A stretch of 13,830 nucleotides of DNA from NCBI GenBank assembly GCA_003218935.1, contig QHPA01000019.1, forward strand, positions 1-13,830, written 5' to 3'. The translations under genes and the position numbers were made by a program. Positions 1 to 6,606 of the stretch are shown in pieces. Source of the stretch: Verrucomicrobiota bacterium (lineage in GTDB: Bacteria > Verrucomicrobiota > Verrucomicrobiia > Limisphaerales > AV2). The notes below the pieces were generated by a model that saw only the letters and a list, made by a program, of their open reading frames with translations, made no database searches and was not told where the DNA came from. Each line of letters starts with the position of its first letter. The first letter of the stretch is position 1.

Positions 1-341
1 AACACTCCACCCCCGACCGGATCTGCCACGACGATCGCGAAAAAGATCAGGAGCGCAGCGATCGTCGCCAGCAGCCCATTGACGACCTTGCCCTGGGGCG
101 TCTTGCGGATGATGAAGGCCTGAATGTCTCGGTAATTAAATCGCTTGTAGTACTCCCGGTAGCCATCGGTTTCCACCAACAACAGGTGTTCCGGGCCAAG
201 CCAGAGCTGCGTGCGGCGACCGCGGAACAACAGCACGAAAATGCCCATCACAAAGAACAGCAGGACCAACGCCCAGGGCGGCACAAGGTAATGGTAGCCT
301 GTCCCGGACAGGCGACGATAAGGCGGTGCGGCGTTGGCCAT
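1..341 (-). CDS. Hypothetical membrane protein with PH-like segment, partial at window edge
   Basis: An open frame starts at an ATG at 341 and runs leftward off the window with no stop, giving at least 113 residues. It begins MANAAPPYRRLSG. A hydrophobic helix lies at about residues 19-40 (VPPWALVLLFFVMGIFVLLF). A polar stretch follows (GPEHLLLVETDGYREYYKRF, then YRDIQAFIIRK), the pattern of bacterial PH-like membrane proteins. A second hydrophobic helix lies at about 87-106. The start is supported by an AGGAG motif at 354-358, about 12 nt upstream. The gene lies 8 nt downstream of the preceding zinc/membrane gene, so the two are very likely co-transcribed. I do not recognise a specific family; the function is unknown. 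The 3' end is missing. Confidence 0.7.
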   Translation of the reverse strand, partial: MANAAPPYRRLSGTGYHYLVPPWALVLLFFVMGIFVLLFRGRRTQLWLGPEHLLLVETDGYREYYKRFNYRDIQAFIIRKTPQGKVVNGLLATIAALLIFFAIVVADPVGGGV

Positions 342-349
342 AAAAACGG

Positions 350-904
350 TTAACTCCTGACCGCGGCAATGATCACGATCACGAACACCAGCGTTTGCAG
401 GGTCCCCAGGACCAACGCGACCGGCATCGCCCAGCGCATCGGCCTCACCAGGCTTGGGGGCGCTTTCCAATACCGGGCGGCGACATAAATGGCGGCCAAT
501 CCCGTGATGAACAACGGGAGCACCGCCAGCACGAGCGCCTGCCGGTTGTACAGCATCCTCATGTCTTCCAGGCTATGGATCGTTTTTTTCTTTTTGCCGG
601 ACTCCAGGCAAGCCGGACAGAGATGTTTTCCATCCAATTCCACGTCGCACAGCGCGCATAGAAAACGTCCGCATGCCTCGCAGGGAACCACGGCCTTTTT
701 TTGCGGATGATAAAAGCAACTCGATTCCACTTCCACCACGACCCGGTCGCCGGTCTGGCCGACCTCCGGCGGCTTGAAGAAAGCCGGGAATACCTCCAAC
801 TGCAGTCGCGCGTCGCACTGGGGACAGGCGATCAGGTTGCCGGTGTTAAACAATTCGCCCGGCAACTGCGAGCCGCATTTGGTGCAGGGAACGGTCGTGC
901 GCAT
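350..904 (-). CDS. Zinc-ribbon / B-box-like zinc finger membrane protein
   Basis: This 184-residue protein has a cysteine-rich cytoplasmic half and two C-terminal membrane helices. Visible metal-binding pairs are C7/C10 with C27/C30, forming an N-terminal zinc ribbon. A B-box-like set follows: C63, H66, C75, C78, C83, C86, H94, C96 and C99. A basic patch (GKKKK) precedes predicted transmembrane segments at about 122-142 and 159-181. It starts 15 nt after the stop of the RDD frame and ends 8 nt before the next gene, so it is the middle gene of a leftward operon. No enzyme motif is visible. A membrane-anchored zinc-binding or scaffold role is an inference; the precise function is unknown. Confidence 0.75.
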   Translation of the reverse strand: MRTTVPCTKCGSQLPGELFNTGNLIACPQCDARLQLEVFPAFFKPPEVGQTGDRVVVEVESSCFYHPQKKAVVPCEACGRFLCALCDVELDGKHLCPACLESGKKKKTIHSLEDMRMLYNRQALVLAVLPLFITGLAAIYVAARYWKAPPSLVRPMRWAMPVALVLGTLQTLVFVIVIIAAVRS

Positions 905-919
905 CTGCTGTTCAACCGA

Positions 920-1584
920 TCACGACATTTTCTTTACCACACGGGTGCCGCAGACGCGGTCGTGCAGCGCCCGTTTCTCGCTGTCAAACGCCGCAAGGAT
1001 ATATCCGATAAACAGCGTCACTATGCTCAAATACTCCGCCAGACTGCGGGCAAACGCCTTGGCGTAACTCACCTTGCTCCCGTCCGCGTTGACCACCCGG
1101 GCCTTGACCGCCATTTTCCCTGGCGTTGCACCATAGGCCCCGACGAAAATCGTCCGGTAGAGCATATCAACGATGAACCCCATGCCATAGAGCAACACCA
1201 ACGCCGCCATTGGATTTGACTTGCTCAACCCGGCCAAAGCCGCTCCTCCCGCCAAGCCGATAAACGTTCCGACAAATCGCAGAATCAGTCCGTCCACAAA
1301 TTTCGCCACGAACCGGATCCAAAACCCGGCATACTCGATGACGCCCGGCAACACGGCCCCTTCCTTGATCCGTTGCACGAACGTCGGCTTGCATGCCGCG
1401 CAAACCCAGAGGTCGCCGTAGCGAATCACGTCGTCGCGCCCGAACAGCTTGCCGCAACTCGAACAAACTACTCGCGCCAGATCAGTGCGTCGCTTAAAAT
1501 CGTTCCGGCGCGCACCAGGTCCTCAAGTTCGGCGTCCGTGACCGGCCCGCGTTGTTGTCCGGCTTCGGCGTAATACCAGCTCAT
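920..1584 (-). pseudogene. GYF_2 (DUF4339)-zinc ribbon-RDD membrane protein, frameshifted
   Basis: Two adjacent leftward frames look like one gene. The first, 1584-1468, starts [20 protein letters not shown]. This is a typical GYF_2/DUF4339 N-terminus, and it stops with TAG after LIWRE. A clear AAGGAG at 1589-1594 supports this start. The second frame (-1 relative) is open before 1429 and encodes [10 protein letters not shown], a zinc ribbon completed by CAAC, then an RDD domain: FWIRFVAKFVDGLI, GATPGKMAVKARVV and KRALHDRVCGTRVV. The only canonical start in that frame is GTG at 1429, which would cut off the CSSC half of the zinc site. In relatives a linker of roughly 20-30 residues separates GYF_2 from the ribbon; here it is absent. 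A deletion with frameshift is the simplest reading. The GTG-initiated 169-residue RDD protein (1429-920) could still be made. Confidence 0.75.
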
Positions 1585-1588
1585 GTGG

Positions 1589-1594
1589 CTCCTT
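1589..1594 (-). promoter_or_regulatory. Ribosome binding site for the GYF_2 start
   Basis: On the minus strand AAGGAG lies four bases before the ATG at 1584. It decides for MSWYY as the true start over the longer open frame that begins at 1740. Confidence 0.7.
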
Positions 1595-1629
1595 CGAGTG
1601 GTTTGTGAACGGCTGTTTGTTTCGGGTTC

Positions 1630-1651
1630 CGCTTCCGGATTAACGGAAGCG
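1630..1651. other. Perfect 8-bp hairpin in the leader of the GYF/RDD operon
   Basis: CGCTTCCG and CGGAAGCG flank a 6-nt loop (GATTAA). It lies between the candidate promoter near 1697 and the ribosome binding site, so it would sit in the 5' untranslated region. There is no U-tract and no visible riboswitch pattern; its role is unknown. Confidence 0.4.
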
Positions 1652-1690
1652 CGGAGTATCGCCCAAGGACGAAAAAAGCAAAGATTTTTC

Positions 1691-1726
1691 TGATATAATA
1701 CCACGAATTTGGCGGGTACCGCAACG
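1691..1726 (-). promoter_or_regulatory. Candidate promoter for the leftward GYF/RDD operon
   Basis: Reading leftward, TATTAT (in TGGTATTATATCAG) is a good -10 candidate. A weak -35, TTGCGG, lies 18 nt upstream. It is the only AT-rich stretch upstream of this operon. The -35 match is poor, so this is tentative. Confidence 0.35.
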
Positions 1727-1766
1727 TCGAGCGCTGGCATTTCTCCTTTGGGAACCGCCCACGCAT

Positions 1767-1853
1767 CATGAACGGTGGGGCGAGACTCCGTCGAGCCCTG
1801 ATCTCCAATGGATAGAAGTTAGGGCTCGACGGAGTCTCGCCCCACCGTTCATG
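1767..1853. repeat. Perfect 33-bp inverted repeat with 21-nt spacer (REP/BIME-like)
   Basis: The arms at 1767-1799 and 1821-1853 are exact reverse complements, separated by 21 nt (1800-1820). Each arm also folds on itself: GGGC and GCCC pair around GAC/GTC with a tandem GA mismatch. This gives two small hairpins in opposite orientation, as in paired REP elements. It lies in the divergent spacer between the GYF/RDD operon and glyS. The spacer length equals that of the inverted pair at 8927-9000. No open frame is inside it. Confidence 0.85.
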
Positions 1854-1903
1854 GAAAGCCTGGTCCCACCGAACTCCCACTCCACTGCCATTCCGCGCCT
1901 CCC

Positions 1904-1932
1904 TTGACATCAGTCGGTGCTTCAAGAAAACT
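1904..1932 (+). promoter_or_regulatory. Candidate glyS promoter
   Basis: A perfect TTGACA at 1904-1909 is followed 17 nt later by AAAACT (weak -10, 3 of 6). Transcription would begin within a few bases of the ATG at 1942. That implies a leaderless transcript, or initiation at the internal ATG at 1969. The weak -10 makes this tentative. Confidence 0.35.
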
Positions 1933-1941
1933 GCCCGCCTC

Positions 1942-3951
1942 ATGGCTGAGCCGAAAGAAACTCCCTTGATGGAAAAAATCGTGTCGCTGTGCAAACGACG
2001 CGGTTTCATTTTCCAATCGTCGGAAATTTACGGAGGCATCAACGGGTTCTGGGATTACGGCCCGCTTGGCGCGGAACTGAAGCGCAACGTGAAAGAACTT
2101 TGGTGGCGCAGCATGACGCAACAGCGCGAAGACGTGGTCGGCCTCGAAGCCTCCATCGTCATGCACCCGAAAATCTGGGAGGCCAGCGGCCACACCAGCA
2201 CCTTCAGCGATCCGATGGTGGATTGCCTCGGTTGCAGGAAACGATTTCGAGCGGACCAAATCGAGGCACGGAGCGGGACTGCGTATTCTTACGTCGGAGC
2301 GTTTGATGAAAAGCTGTGGAGCCAGGCAGCCATTGCTGGAATAACCGGCGGGACGGAGCCTTCGGCAGATTTTCTTTCACAACTGACCGACGACGTAACG
2401 AGACACAACTTTGCAAAACAACTTCTGTCTTCGTCGGAGCCGGAAATCCGCGCGATTGGAAAGGACCTGGAACAGCAGACGATCAGCAAGTATCAATGCG
2501 ACATCCCGTTTGCAGTTCTGCTCCCCTCAGGAAAAGCGGCCGATAGCGCGCGAAAAATCGCAAAACAGTATTATCGACAGCGCAGCGTCGCGAACCCCGT
2601 GCCGCGTGACGAGCGTTCCGAGGAAGTAAAAAACAGCACGCACTACTGCAACGAATGCGGCAGCCTTCTGACACCACCCAAGCAGTTCAATCTGATGTTC
2701 AAGACCTACGTCGGTCCGGTGGAGGATCCCGAGAGCGTCGCTTATCTCCGCCCGGAAACCGCGCAGGCCATCTTCGCCCAGTTCAAAACGGTCCTCGAAG
2801 TTTCGCGGCAGAAGATTCCTTTCGGCATCGCGCAGATCGGCAAAGCATTTCGCAACGAAATCAACCCGCGCAACTTCACCTTCCGCTCCCGCGAGTTCGA
2901 ACAGATGGAACTGGAGTTCTTCATCCGCCCGGATGAGGTCGTCGAGACGATCTGCGGGAAAGTGGCGAACGCGGCGGATATTTGGAAAGAAAACATCGAA
3001 CCTCGAACATCGAACGCCGAACATCCAACCTCTGGCTCTCAACCTTCAACTCTCAACCCTCAACCACAGCCCGACTGGGGCTGGGAAGCGTGGCACAAAT
3101 ACTGGATCGAGCAACGCATCCGTTGGTATGAGAGCATCGGCCTGCCGCGCGCTTCACTGGAGGAATACTGGCAGAAGAAGGACGAACTCGCCCACTACGC
3201 CAGGGCCACGGTCGATATTCTCTACAAGTTTCCTTTCGGCACGCAGGAACTCGAAGGCATCGCCGCGCGCGGCGATTTCGACCTTTCGCAACACCAACGT
3301 TTTTCCGGCAAGCCAATGGGCGTGTTCGACGACGAGTTGAAGGCGGCCTGGGCGAGGCTCGAGGAAGCGAAAACGAAGGAGCTTGGGCAGCGCTACCACG
3401 ATGCGCGACTGAAATATCTCGCGCAGATGGGCGTCGCCGCCGAGGAATCCTCGAAACAGGCGCGCGAAGACGCCGACTGCCTCGCCCGGGGCAACTATAT
3501 TCCGCACGTGATTGAACCGAGCGCCGGGGTGGACCGTCTCATCCTCGCTTTGATCTGCCACGCTTACTGCGAAGACCAGGCGCCCGACGAAAAGGGCCAT
3601 CCGGAAACGCGTGTCGTGATGCGGTTCCATCCGCGCATTGCGCCAATCAAGGTTGCCGTGTTCCCGTTGCTCAAGAACAAACCCGACCTCGTGAACAAGG
3701 CAAAAGAAGTGCGCGACCTTCTGCGTCCGCACCTGACGGTTTTCTATGACGAGGCTGGCGCGCTTGGCCGCCGCTATCGCCGTCAGGACGAGGCCGGCAC
3801 ACCGTTCGGCCTCACGATTGATTTCGAGACGCTCGGCGAGAAAGGGCCGGAACTGAAAGACACCGTGACCTTGCGCGACCGCGACTCGATGAAGCAGGAG
3901 CGAGTGAAGATCGGCGACCTCGTTCCATTATTGCTGGAAAAGGTCCGGTGA
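1942..3951 (+). CDS. glyS: Glycyl-tRNA synthetase (single-chain, class IIa) with insertions
   Basis: The protein charges tRNA-Gly with glycine in the cytoplasm. The N-terminus (KRRGFIFQSSEIYGGINGFW) is typical of the alpha2-type enzyme. Motif 2 is FRNEINPRNFTFRSREFEQ from residue 303, motif 3 is EPSAGVDRLILAL from residue 525, and a C-terminal anticodon-binding domain (HPRIAPIKVAVFPLL) ends the protein. It has 669 residues; common bacterial forms have about 450-550. The excess includes about 130 residues between the zinc pairs C95/C98 and C236/C239. A smaller insert at about residues 352-377 is encoded by a 7-nt repeat tract. The DNA of the first insert (about 2260-2640) is visibly less GC-rich than the flanks. 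The start at 1942 lacks a clear Shine-Dalgarno; ATG 1969 (MEKIVSL) is an alternative. All catalytic motifs are present, so the enzyme is probably functional. Confidence 0.96.
   Translation: MAEPKETPLMEKIVSLCKRRGFIFQSSEIYGGINGFWDYGPLGAELKRNVKELWWRSMTQQREDVVGLEASIVMHPKIWEASGHTSTFSDPMVDCLGCRKRFRADQIEARSGTAYSYVGAFDEKLWSQAAIAGITGGTEPSADFLSQLTDDVTRHNFAKQLLSSSEPEIRAIGKDLEQQTISKYQCDIPFAVLLPSGKAADSARKIAKQYYRQRSVANPVPRDERSEEVKNSTHYCNECGSLLTPPKQFNLMFKTYVGPVEDPESVAYLRPETAQAIFAQFKTVLEVSRQKIPFGIAQIGKAFRNEINPRNFTFRSREFEQMELEFFIRPDEVVETICGKVANAADIWKENIEPRTSNAEHPTSGSQPSTLNPQPQPDWGWEAWHKYWIEQRIRWYESIGLPRASLEEYWQKKDELAHYARATVDILYKFPFGTQELEGIAARGDFDLSQHQRFSGKPMGVFDDELKAAWARLEEAKTKELGQRYHDARLKYLAQMGVAAEESSKQAREDADCLARGNYIPHVIEPSAGVDRLILALICHAYCEDQAPDEKGHPETRVVMRFHPRIAPIKVAVFPLLKNKPDLVNKAKEVRDLLRPHLTVFYDEAGALGRRYRRQDEAGTPFGLTIDFETLGEKGPELKDTVTLRDRDSMKQERVKIGDLVPLLLEKVR
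2992..3068 (+). repeat. 7-nt tandem repeat tract inside glyS
   Basis: Eleven consecutive 7-nt units can be drawn across this stretch. Ten begin with AAC, for example AACATCG, AACCTCG and AACGCCG; the later units are AACCTTC, AACTCTC and AACCCTC. It adds about 25 residues (PRTSNAEHPT, then SQPSTLNPQ) just before the conserved DWGWEAWHKYW of the synthetase. The reading frame is kept. Units of the same family occur reversed in larC (7702-7736) and upstream of pckG. Confidence 0.85.
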
Positions 3952-3978
3952 ATTCCCCTCTACCATGATCCGCCCCTT

Positions 3979-4047
3979 CGTCCTCGTTCTCGAACTCGTC
4001 CTCGGCTGGCCGACTCGATTCCGAGGACGAGGACGAGCTCGAGGACG
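3979..4047. repeat. Imperfect palindrome of CTCGTC/GAGGAC units
   Basis: The arms at 3979-4004 and 4022-4047 match as inverted repeats at 22 of 26 positions, with a 17-nt spacer. They are built from CGTCCTCG-type units. The palindrome fills most of the gap between the glyS stop (3951) and the broken AI-2E gene. Apart from this, the small hairpin at 4099-4117 and a promoter-like motif, I see nothing else in 3952-4133. Confidence 0.7.
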
Positions 4048-4098
4048 ATCCAGTTATGGTCCCAATGCATGCGCAAAAGCCGAGGCGGCTCAAAACGC

Positions 4099-4117
4099 CA
4101 GTGGCAAAAAGCCACTG
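4099..4117. other. 7-bp hairpin CAGTGGC-AAAAA-GCCACTG
   Basis: A perfect 7-bp stem with a 5-nt loop lies directly before the candidate -10. It is not followed by a T-run, so it is a weak terminator candidate for glyS. It could instead be an operator for the downstream genes. Confidence 0.4.
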
Positions 4118-4120
4118 ACT

Positions 4121-4129
4121 TGCTATAGT
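4121..4129 (+). promoter_or_regulatory. Extended -10 promoter candidate for the AI-2E/DUF2127/lar run
   Basis: TGCTATAGT matches an extended -10 (TGN before TATAGT). No good -35 is visible, as expected for extended -10 promoters. Transcription would start near 4136, next to an ATG at 4135 whose frame is now out of register with the AI-2E frame. Confidence 0.4.
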
Positions 4130-4133
4130 CCGT

Positions 4134-4277
4134 CATGAGCTCAGTTTCAACCGCAGCAAAGCGCTCGGCGTTGCGATTTACATCATCGCGGTAACCGCGG
4201 TCGGCTACGGGCTTTTTTATTTCTCCCGCAAGGCGTACGTCGAGCTGCCCAGCATCGCGGACGCAACCATTCCCGCG
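4134..4277 (+). pseudogene. Upstream in-frame remnant of the AI-2E transporter lacking a start codon
   Basis: This stretch is open and in frame with the CDS at 4278. It encodes HELSFNRSKALGV followed by a clear transmembrane helix (AIYIIAVTAVGYGLFYF) and then PSIADATIPAVVEYA, which match the family. An in-frame TGA lies at 4116-4118, and no ATG, GTG or TTG occurs before 4278. The first roughly 75-80 residues of the family are missing. The ATG at 4135 is in another frame that stops at about 4194. The likely cause is a deletion joining the original start region to mid-gene sequence. Confidence 0.65.
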
Positions 4278-5018
4278 GTGGTGGAATACGCCGAGAAACA
4301 GGGACTGGATCTGCCCTTCACCGATTACGCGGACCTCAAGACCCTTGCGTTGAACTCGGTCAAAGAAAAATTCGCCAACGTGGGCCGTTACGCACGCGCG
4401 GCCGTGCTTCAAGTGGCCATGTTGATCATCGGTCTGGTGGTCGCCGTCGGGCTTTTTCTGGATGCCCGATGGCAAATGGAGGGCGATCCCCACGCCGTCA
4501 AAGACAGCCTGTACGCGCTCGTCAGCCAGGAGCTTGCCCTCCGCTGCAGAACGTTTTACCGCAGCTTCGCGACGGTCATCGGCGCGCAGATTACCATCTC
4601 CGCGATCAATACGTTGTTGACCACGGCTTTTTTGGTTTGGGCCGGCTACGGCTTCGTCATGGTCCTCGTGGGGATCACGTTTCTTTGCGGCCTGCTGCCG
4701 ATCATCGGGAATATCCTGAGCAACACACTGATCGTCGGCGTCGGATTCACCATCTCCCCAAAGGTGGCGTTCTTCGCGCTCATCTTCCTCATCGTCGTCC
4801 ATAAACTGGAATATTTATTGAACAGCAAAATCATCGGCGACCGGATCAAGAACCCGATGTGGCTGACGCTGCTTGGACTCGTGCTCGGCGAAAAGCTGAT
4901 GGGCATTCCCGGCATGATCCTCGCGCCGGTCGTGTTGCACTACATCAAGGTCGAGGCTTCACGAAATAAAGTCTCTGACCTCGCCAGCGATGAGTCTCAA
5001 TCCAGAAAAGCTGCCTGA
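4278..5018 (+). CDS. AI-2E family transporter, N-terminally truncated
   Basis: This is the C-terminal core of an AI-2E family (PF01594) integral membrane permease. The family exports small molecules or, in some members, exchanges ions; the substrate here is unknown. Visible parts are a helix MLIIGLVVAVGLFLDARW, a coiled amphipathic region, FATVIGAQITISAINTLLTTAFLVW, then FLCGLLPIIGNILSNTLIVGV and HKLEYLLNSKIIGDRI. The conserved tail is GIPGMILAPVVLHYIKVEA. It has 246 residues from GTG 4278, against about 340 for the family. The true frame extends upstream through one more helix without a start codon, so this may be a pseudogene or use a non-standard start. It overlaps the DUF2127 gene by 29 nt. 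Confidence 0.8.
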   Translation: MVEYAEKQGLDLPFTDYADLKTLALNSVKEKFANVGRYARAAVLQVAMLIIGLVVAVGLFLDARWQMEGDPHAVKDSLYALVSQELALRCRTFYRSFATVIGAQITISAINTLLTTAFLVWAGYGFVMVLVGITFLCGLLPIIGNILSNTLIVGVGFTISPKVAFFALIFLIVVHKLEYLLNSKIIGDRIKNPMWLTLLGLVLGEKLMGIPGMILAPVVLHYIKVEASRNKVSDLASDESQSRKAA

Positions 5019-5577
5019 CGACCTGGTGCCAGCGGCGCGGAAGACCAGTTCCCTAACGCCCGCGGCAGGCGCCCTGAAGAAGCGGGCGCCTACGCTTTAT
5101 GCCATCATCGCTATCAAGCTGCTGAAAGGACTGCTGTTTGTGGGCCTTGCCGTGATGGCCTACACGCTGTCGGACAATGATCTGCCCGCCGAATATCGGC
5201 ACTTGCTGCACTTGTTGCGCGTGAATCCAGAGAGAAAATTCTTCGCTGACCTCGCCCTTCAAATCGGCCAACTCACCGAGGCAAACGTCCTCTGGGCGGC
5301 CGCCGGCACGCTGGTTTACAGTCTGTTTTCGCTCGTGGAAGGAACGGGATTGCTGTTCCGCGTGAGCTGGGCCTGCTGGCTGTCGATCGGCGAATCAGCC
5401 TTTTTCATCCCGATCGAGGTGTACGAACTGGTGCATCGGGCGAACCGCGAGCGGTTTCCCTGGGTGGTCTTTGGCATCCTCGTGATCAACGTGGTCATTG
5501 TCTGGTATCTATTGCAGAACCGGCATCGTCTCTTTCGGCATCACCATCAACCTCACCAGGATGCCACTGAGAATTGA
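4990..5577 (+). CDS. DUF2127-family membrane protein
   Basis: This protein of 195 residues has four predicted membrane helices: about 36-60 (TLYAIIAIKLLKGLLFVGLA), 98-123, 126-148 (CWLSIGESAFFIPIEVYELV) and 160-178. The LYAIIAIKLLKG start and the SLVEGTGLLFR...IGESAFFIPIEVYEL region fit DUF2127 (PF09900), whose function is unknown. A basic, histidine-rich tail (HRLFRHHHQPHQ) ends the protein. It overlaps the AI-2E frame by 29 nt and ends 36 nt before larB, so it belongs to the same transcription run. The linker (residues 20-33) contains an 8-bp DNA hairpin at 5067-5091 that may be a repeat insertion. No clear Shine-Dalgarno precedes the ATG; translation is probably coupled to the upstream frame. 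Confidence 0.8.
   Translation: MSLNPEKLPDDLVPAARKTSSLTPAAGALKKRAPTLYAIIAIKLLKGLLFVGLAVMAYTLSDNDLPAEYRHLLHLLRVNPERKFFADLALQIGQLTEANVLWAAAGTLVYSLFSLVEGTGLLFRVSWACWLSIGESAFFIPIEVYELVHRANRERFPWVVFGILVINVVIVWYLLQNRHRLFRHHHQPHQDATEN
5067..5091. repeat. 8-bp inverted repeat in the DUF2127 coding sequence
   Basis: AGGCGCCC and GGGCGCCT flank 9 nt. It lies in the variable N-terminal linker before the first helix and may be an insertion of a short palindromic repeat. Chance cannot be excluded. Confidence 0.35.
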
Positions 5578-5613
5578 GATGCCAAACCGGCCGGACTTCG
5601 GCATCCTCGGCCC

Positions 5614-6375
5614 GTGACCGCGAAGGAAGCTATCGACTTGTTGGAAACATTTCGCGCCGGGAAGGTCAGCCGCGAGAAAGTGTTGCGCGCTTTTCAGACC
5701 GCGCCGCTGGTTGACCTCGGCTTCGCCCGGGTGGACACCCACCGCGCGCTGCGAAAGGGTTTCCCGGAGGTTGTCTTTGGCGCGGGCAAAACACCGCTCC
5801 AGGTCGTCCAGATCGCCGCGAAAATTTTTGAGCGCGAACAGCGCATCCTGGTCACTCGCATCAATGGCGAACATGCGCGTGCGCTGCGCCGGAGGTTCAA
5901 AAGCGCAGTTCATCACCAGGCGTCGCGTTGCGTGACGATTGAAAAGTCGCCTTTGCCCAGGCGGCCTGGCACCATCGCCGTTCTGTGCGCTGGCACCAGC
6001 GATTTGCCGGTGGCCGAGGAAGCCGCGGTGACGGCGGACATCATGGGCAACCGTGTCGAGCGGATTTACGATGTCGGCGTGGCGGGGCTGCACCGGCTGC
6101 TGAGCCGGCTGGAATTGATCCAAAGCGCGAACGTCCTCGTCGTGGTCGCGGGTATGGAAGGAGCGCTGCCGAGCGTGGTCGCCGGATTGGTTTCCAAACC
6201 GGTCATCGCCGTGCCGACCAGCGTCGGCTACGGCGCGAGCTTCGGCGGACTTGCGGCGCTGCTTGGCATGTTGAACAGTTGCGGCAGCGGCGTGACCGTG
6301 GTGAATATTGACAACGGCTTCGGCGCGGGCTACGCCGCCAGCCAGATTAACGCTCTGTCTAGCGGCGGTCTGTGA
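5614..6375 (+). CDS. larB: Pyridinium-3,5-biscarboxylic acid mononucleotide synthase LarB
   Basis: LarB carboxylates and hydrolyses nicotinic acid adenine dinucleotide. This is the first step of nickel-pincer nucleotide cofactor synthesis for LarA-type racemases. The 253 residues match the family's usual length. Recognisable blocks are GFARVDTHRALRKGFPEVVF (36-55), GKTP, CAGTSDLPVAEEAAVTA (125-141), RIYDVGVAGLHRLL, AGMEGALPSVVAGLVSKPVI and PTSVGYGASFGG. The last block, NSCGSGVTVVNIDNGFGAG, contains C223, which corresponds to the substrate-binding cysteine known in Lactiplantibacillus LarB. The start is GTG 5614: the same frame contains the DUF2127 stop 36 nt upstream and no other start codon. 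The final residues (SSGGL) and the stop come from a REP-like hairpin at 6360-6382. The gene looks intact. Confidence 0.94.
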   Translation: MTAKEAIDLLETFRAGKVSREKVLRAFQTAPLVDLGFARVDTHRALRKGFPEVVFGAGKTPLQVVQIAAKIFEREQRILVTRINGEHARALRRRFKSAVHHQASRCVTIEKSPLPRRPGTIAVLCAGTSDLPVAEEAAVTADIMGNRVERIYDVGVAGLHRLLSRLELIQSANVLVVVAGMEGALPSVVAGLVSKPVIAVPTSVGYGASFGGLAALLGMLNSCGSGVTVVNIDNGFGAGYAASQINALSSGGL

Positions 6376-6599
6376 CCGCCGCAAACTCGTATGGAACGGC
6401 TGCGTCGCCTGGAGCAAGTTCATGTCGCAAACCCAATCTACTTCGTTACCTGTCGCACGGAGGCGCGAAGGGCATTTCTCGCGCGCCCGCAAGTCCATGC
6501 CGCCTTCGTTCAGTTTTGCCAGGAGGCTGCGAGACGAAACATTTTCGTCGGACGCTACATTCTGATGCCTGACCATGCTCGCCTGTTAGACCGCCGCTA
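6360..6599 (+). mobile_element. RAYT-derived element bounded by inverted REP-like ends
   Basis: The left end, TAGCGGCGGTCT (6360-6371), is the exact inverse of AGACCGCCGCTA (6588-6599). The left end continues into a hairpin, GCGGCGGTC-TGT-GACCGCCGC (6362-6382). The right end, read on the minus strand, begins GTAG followed by the stem, like the tetranucleotide foot of REP elements bound by RAYT enzymes. Between the ends lies the start of a RAYT gene. The element separates larB from larC and abuts both. No target-site duplication was seen. Confidence 0.65.
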
Positions 6600-6606
6600 C
6601 AAATGA
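6391..6606 (+). pseudogene. Truncated REP-associated tyrosine transposase (Y1_Tnp)
   Basis: The 71 residues begin MERLRRLEQVHVANPIYFVT. They contain the N-terminal RAYT/TnpA_REP pattern: PIYFVTCRTEARRAFLARP, then VGRYILMPDHA. The family's HUH metal site normally reads MPDHxH. Here the frame breaks at MPDHAR, so the second histidine and all downstream sequence, including the catalytic tyrosine, are missing. It is therefore a dead remnant of perhaps 40 percent of the gene. Its stop overlaps the larC ATG (ATGA), probably by chance, because the break falls at the REP-like right end. Confidence 0.75.

Noticed and set aside
2992..3068. CRISPR-like array
   Set aside because: The period is 7 nt with no spacers, and it lies inside a coding sequence.
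3961..4137. A short plus-strand frame MIRPFVLVLELVLGW... as the missing N-terminus of the AI-2E protein
   Set aside because: It is mostly the CTCGTC palindrome translated. It does not resemble the family's first helices and stops at 4137 (TGA).
5509..6576. A 355-residue minus-strand frame opposite larB
   Set aside because: LarB on the plus strand has complete family motifs. The antisense product is low-complexity and arginine/histidine-rich.
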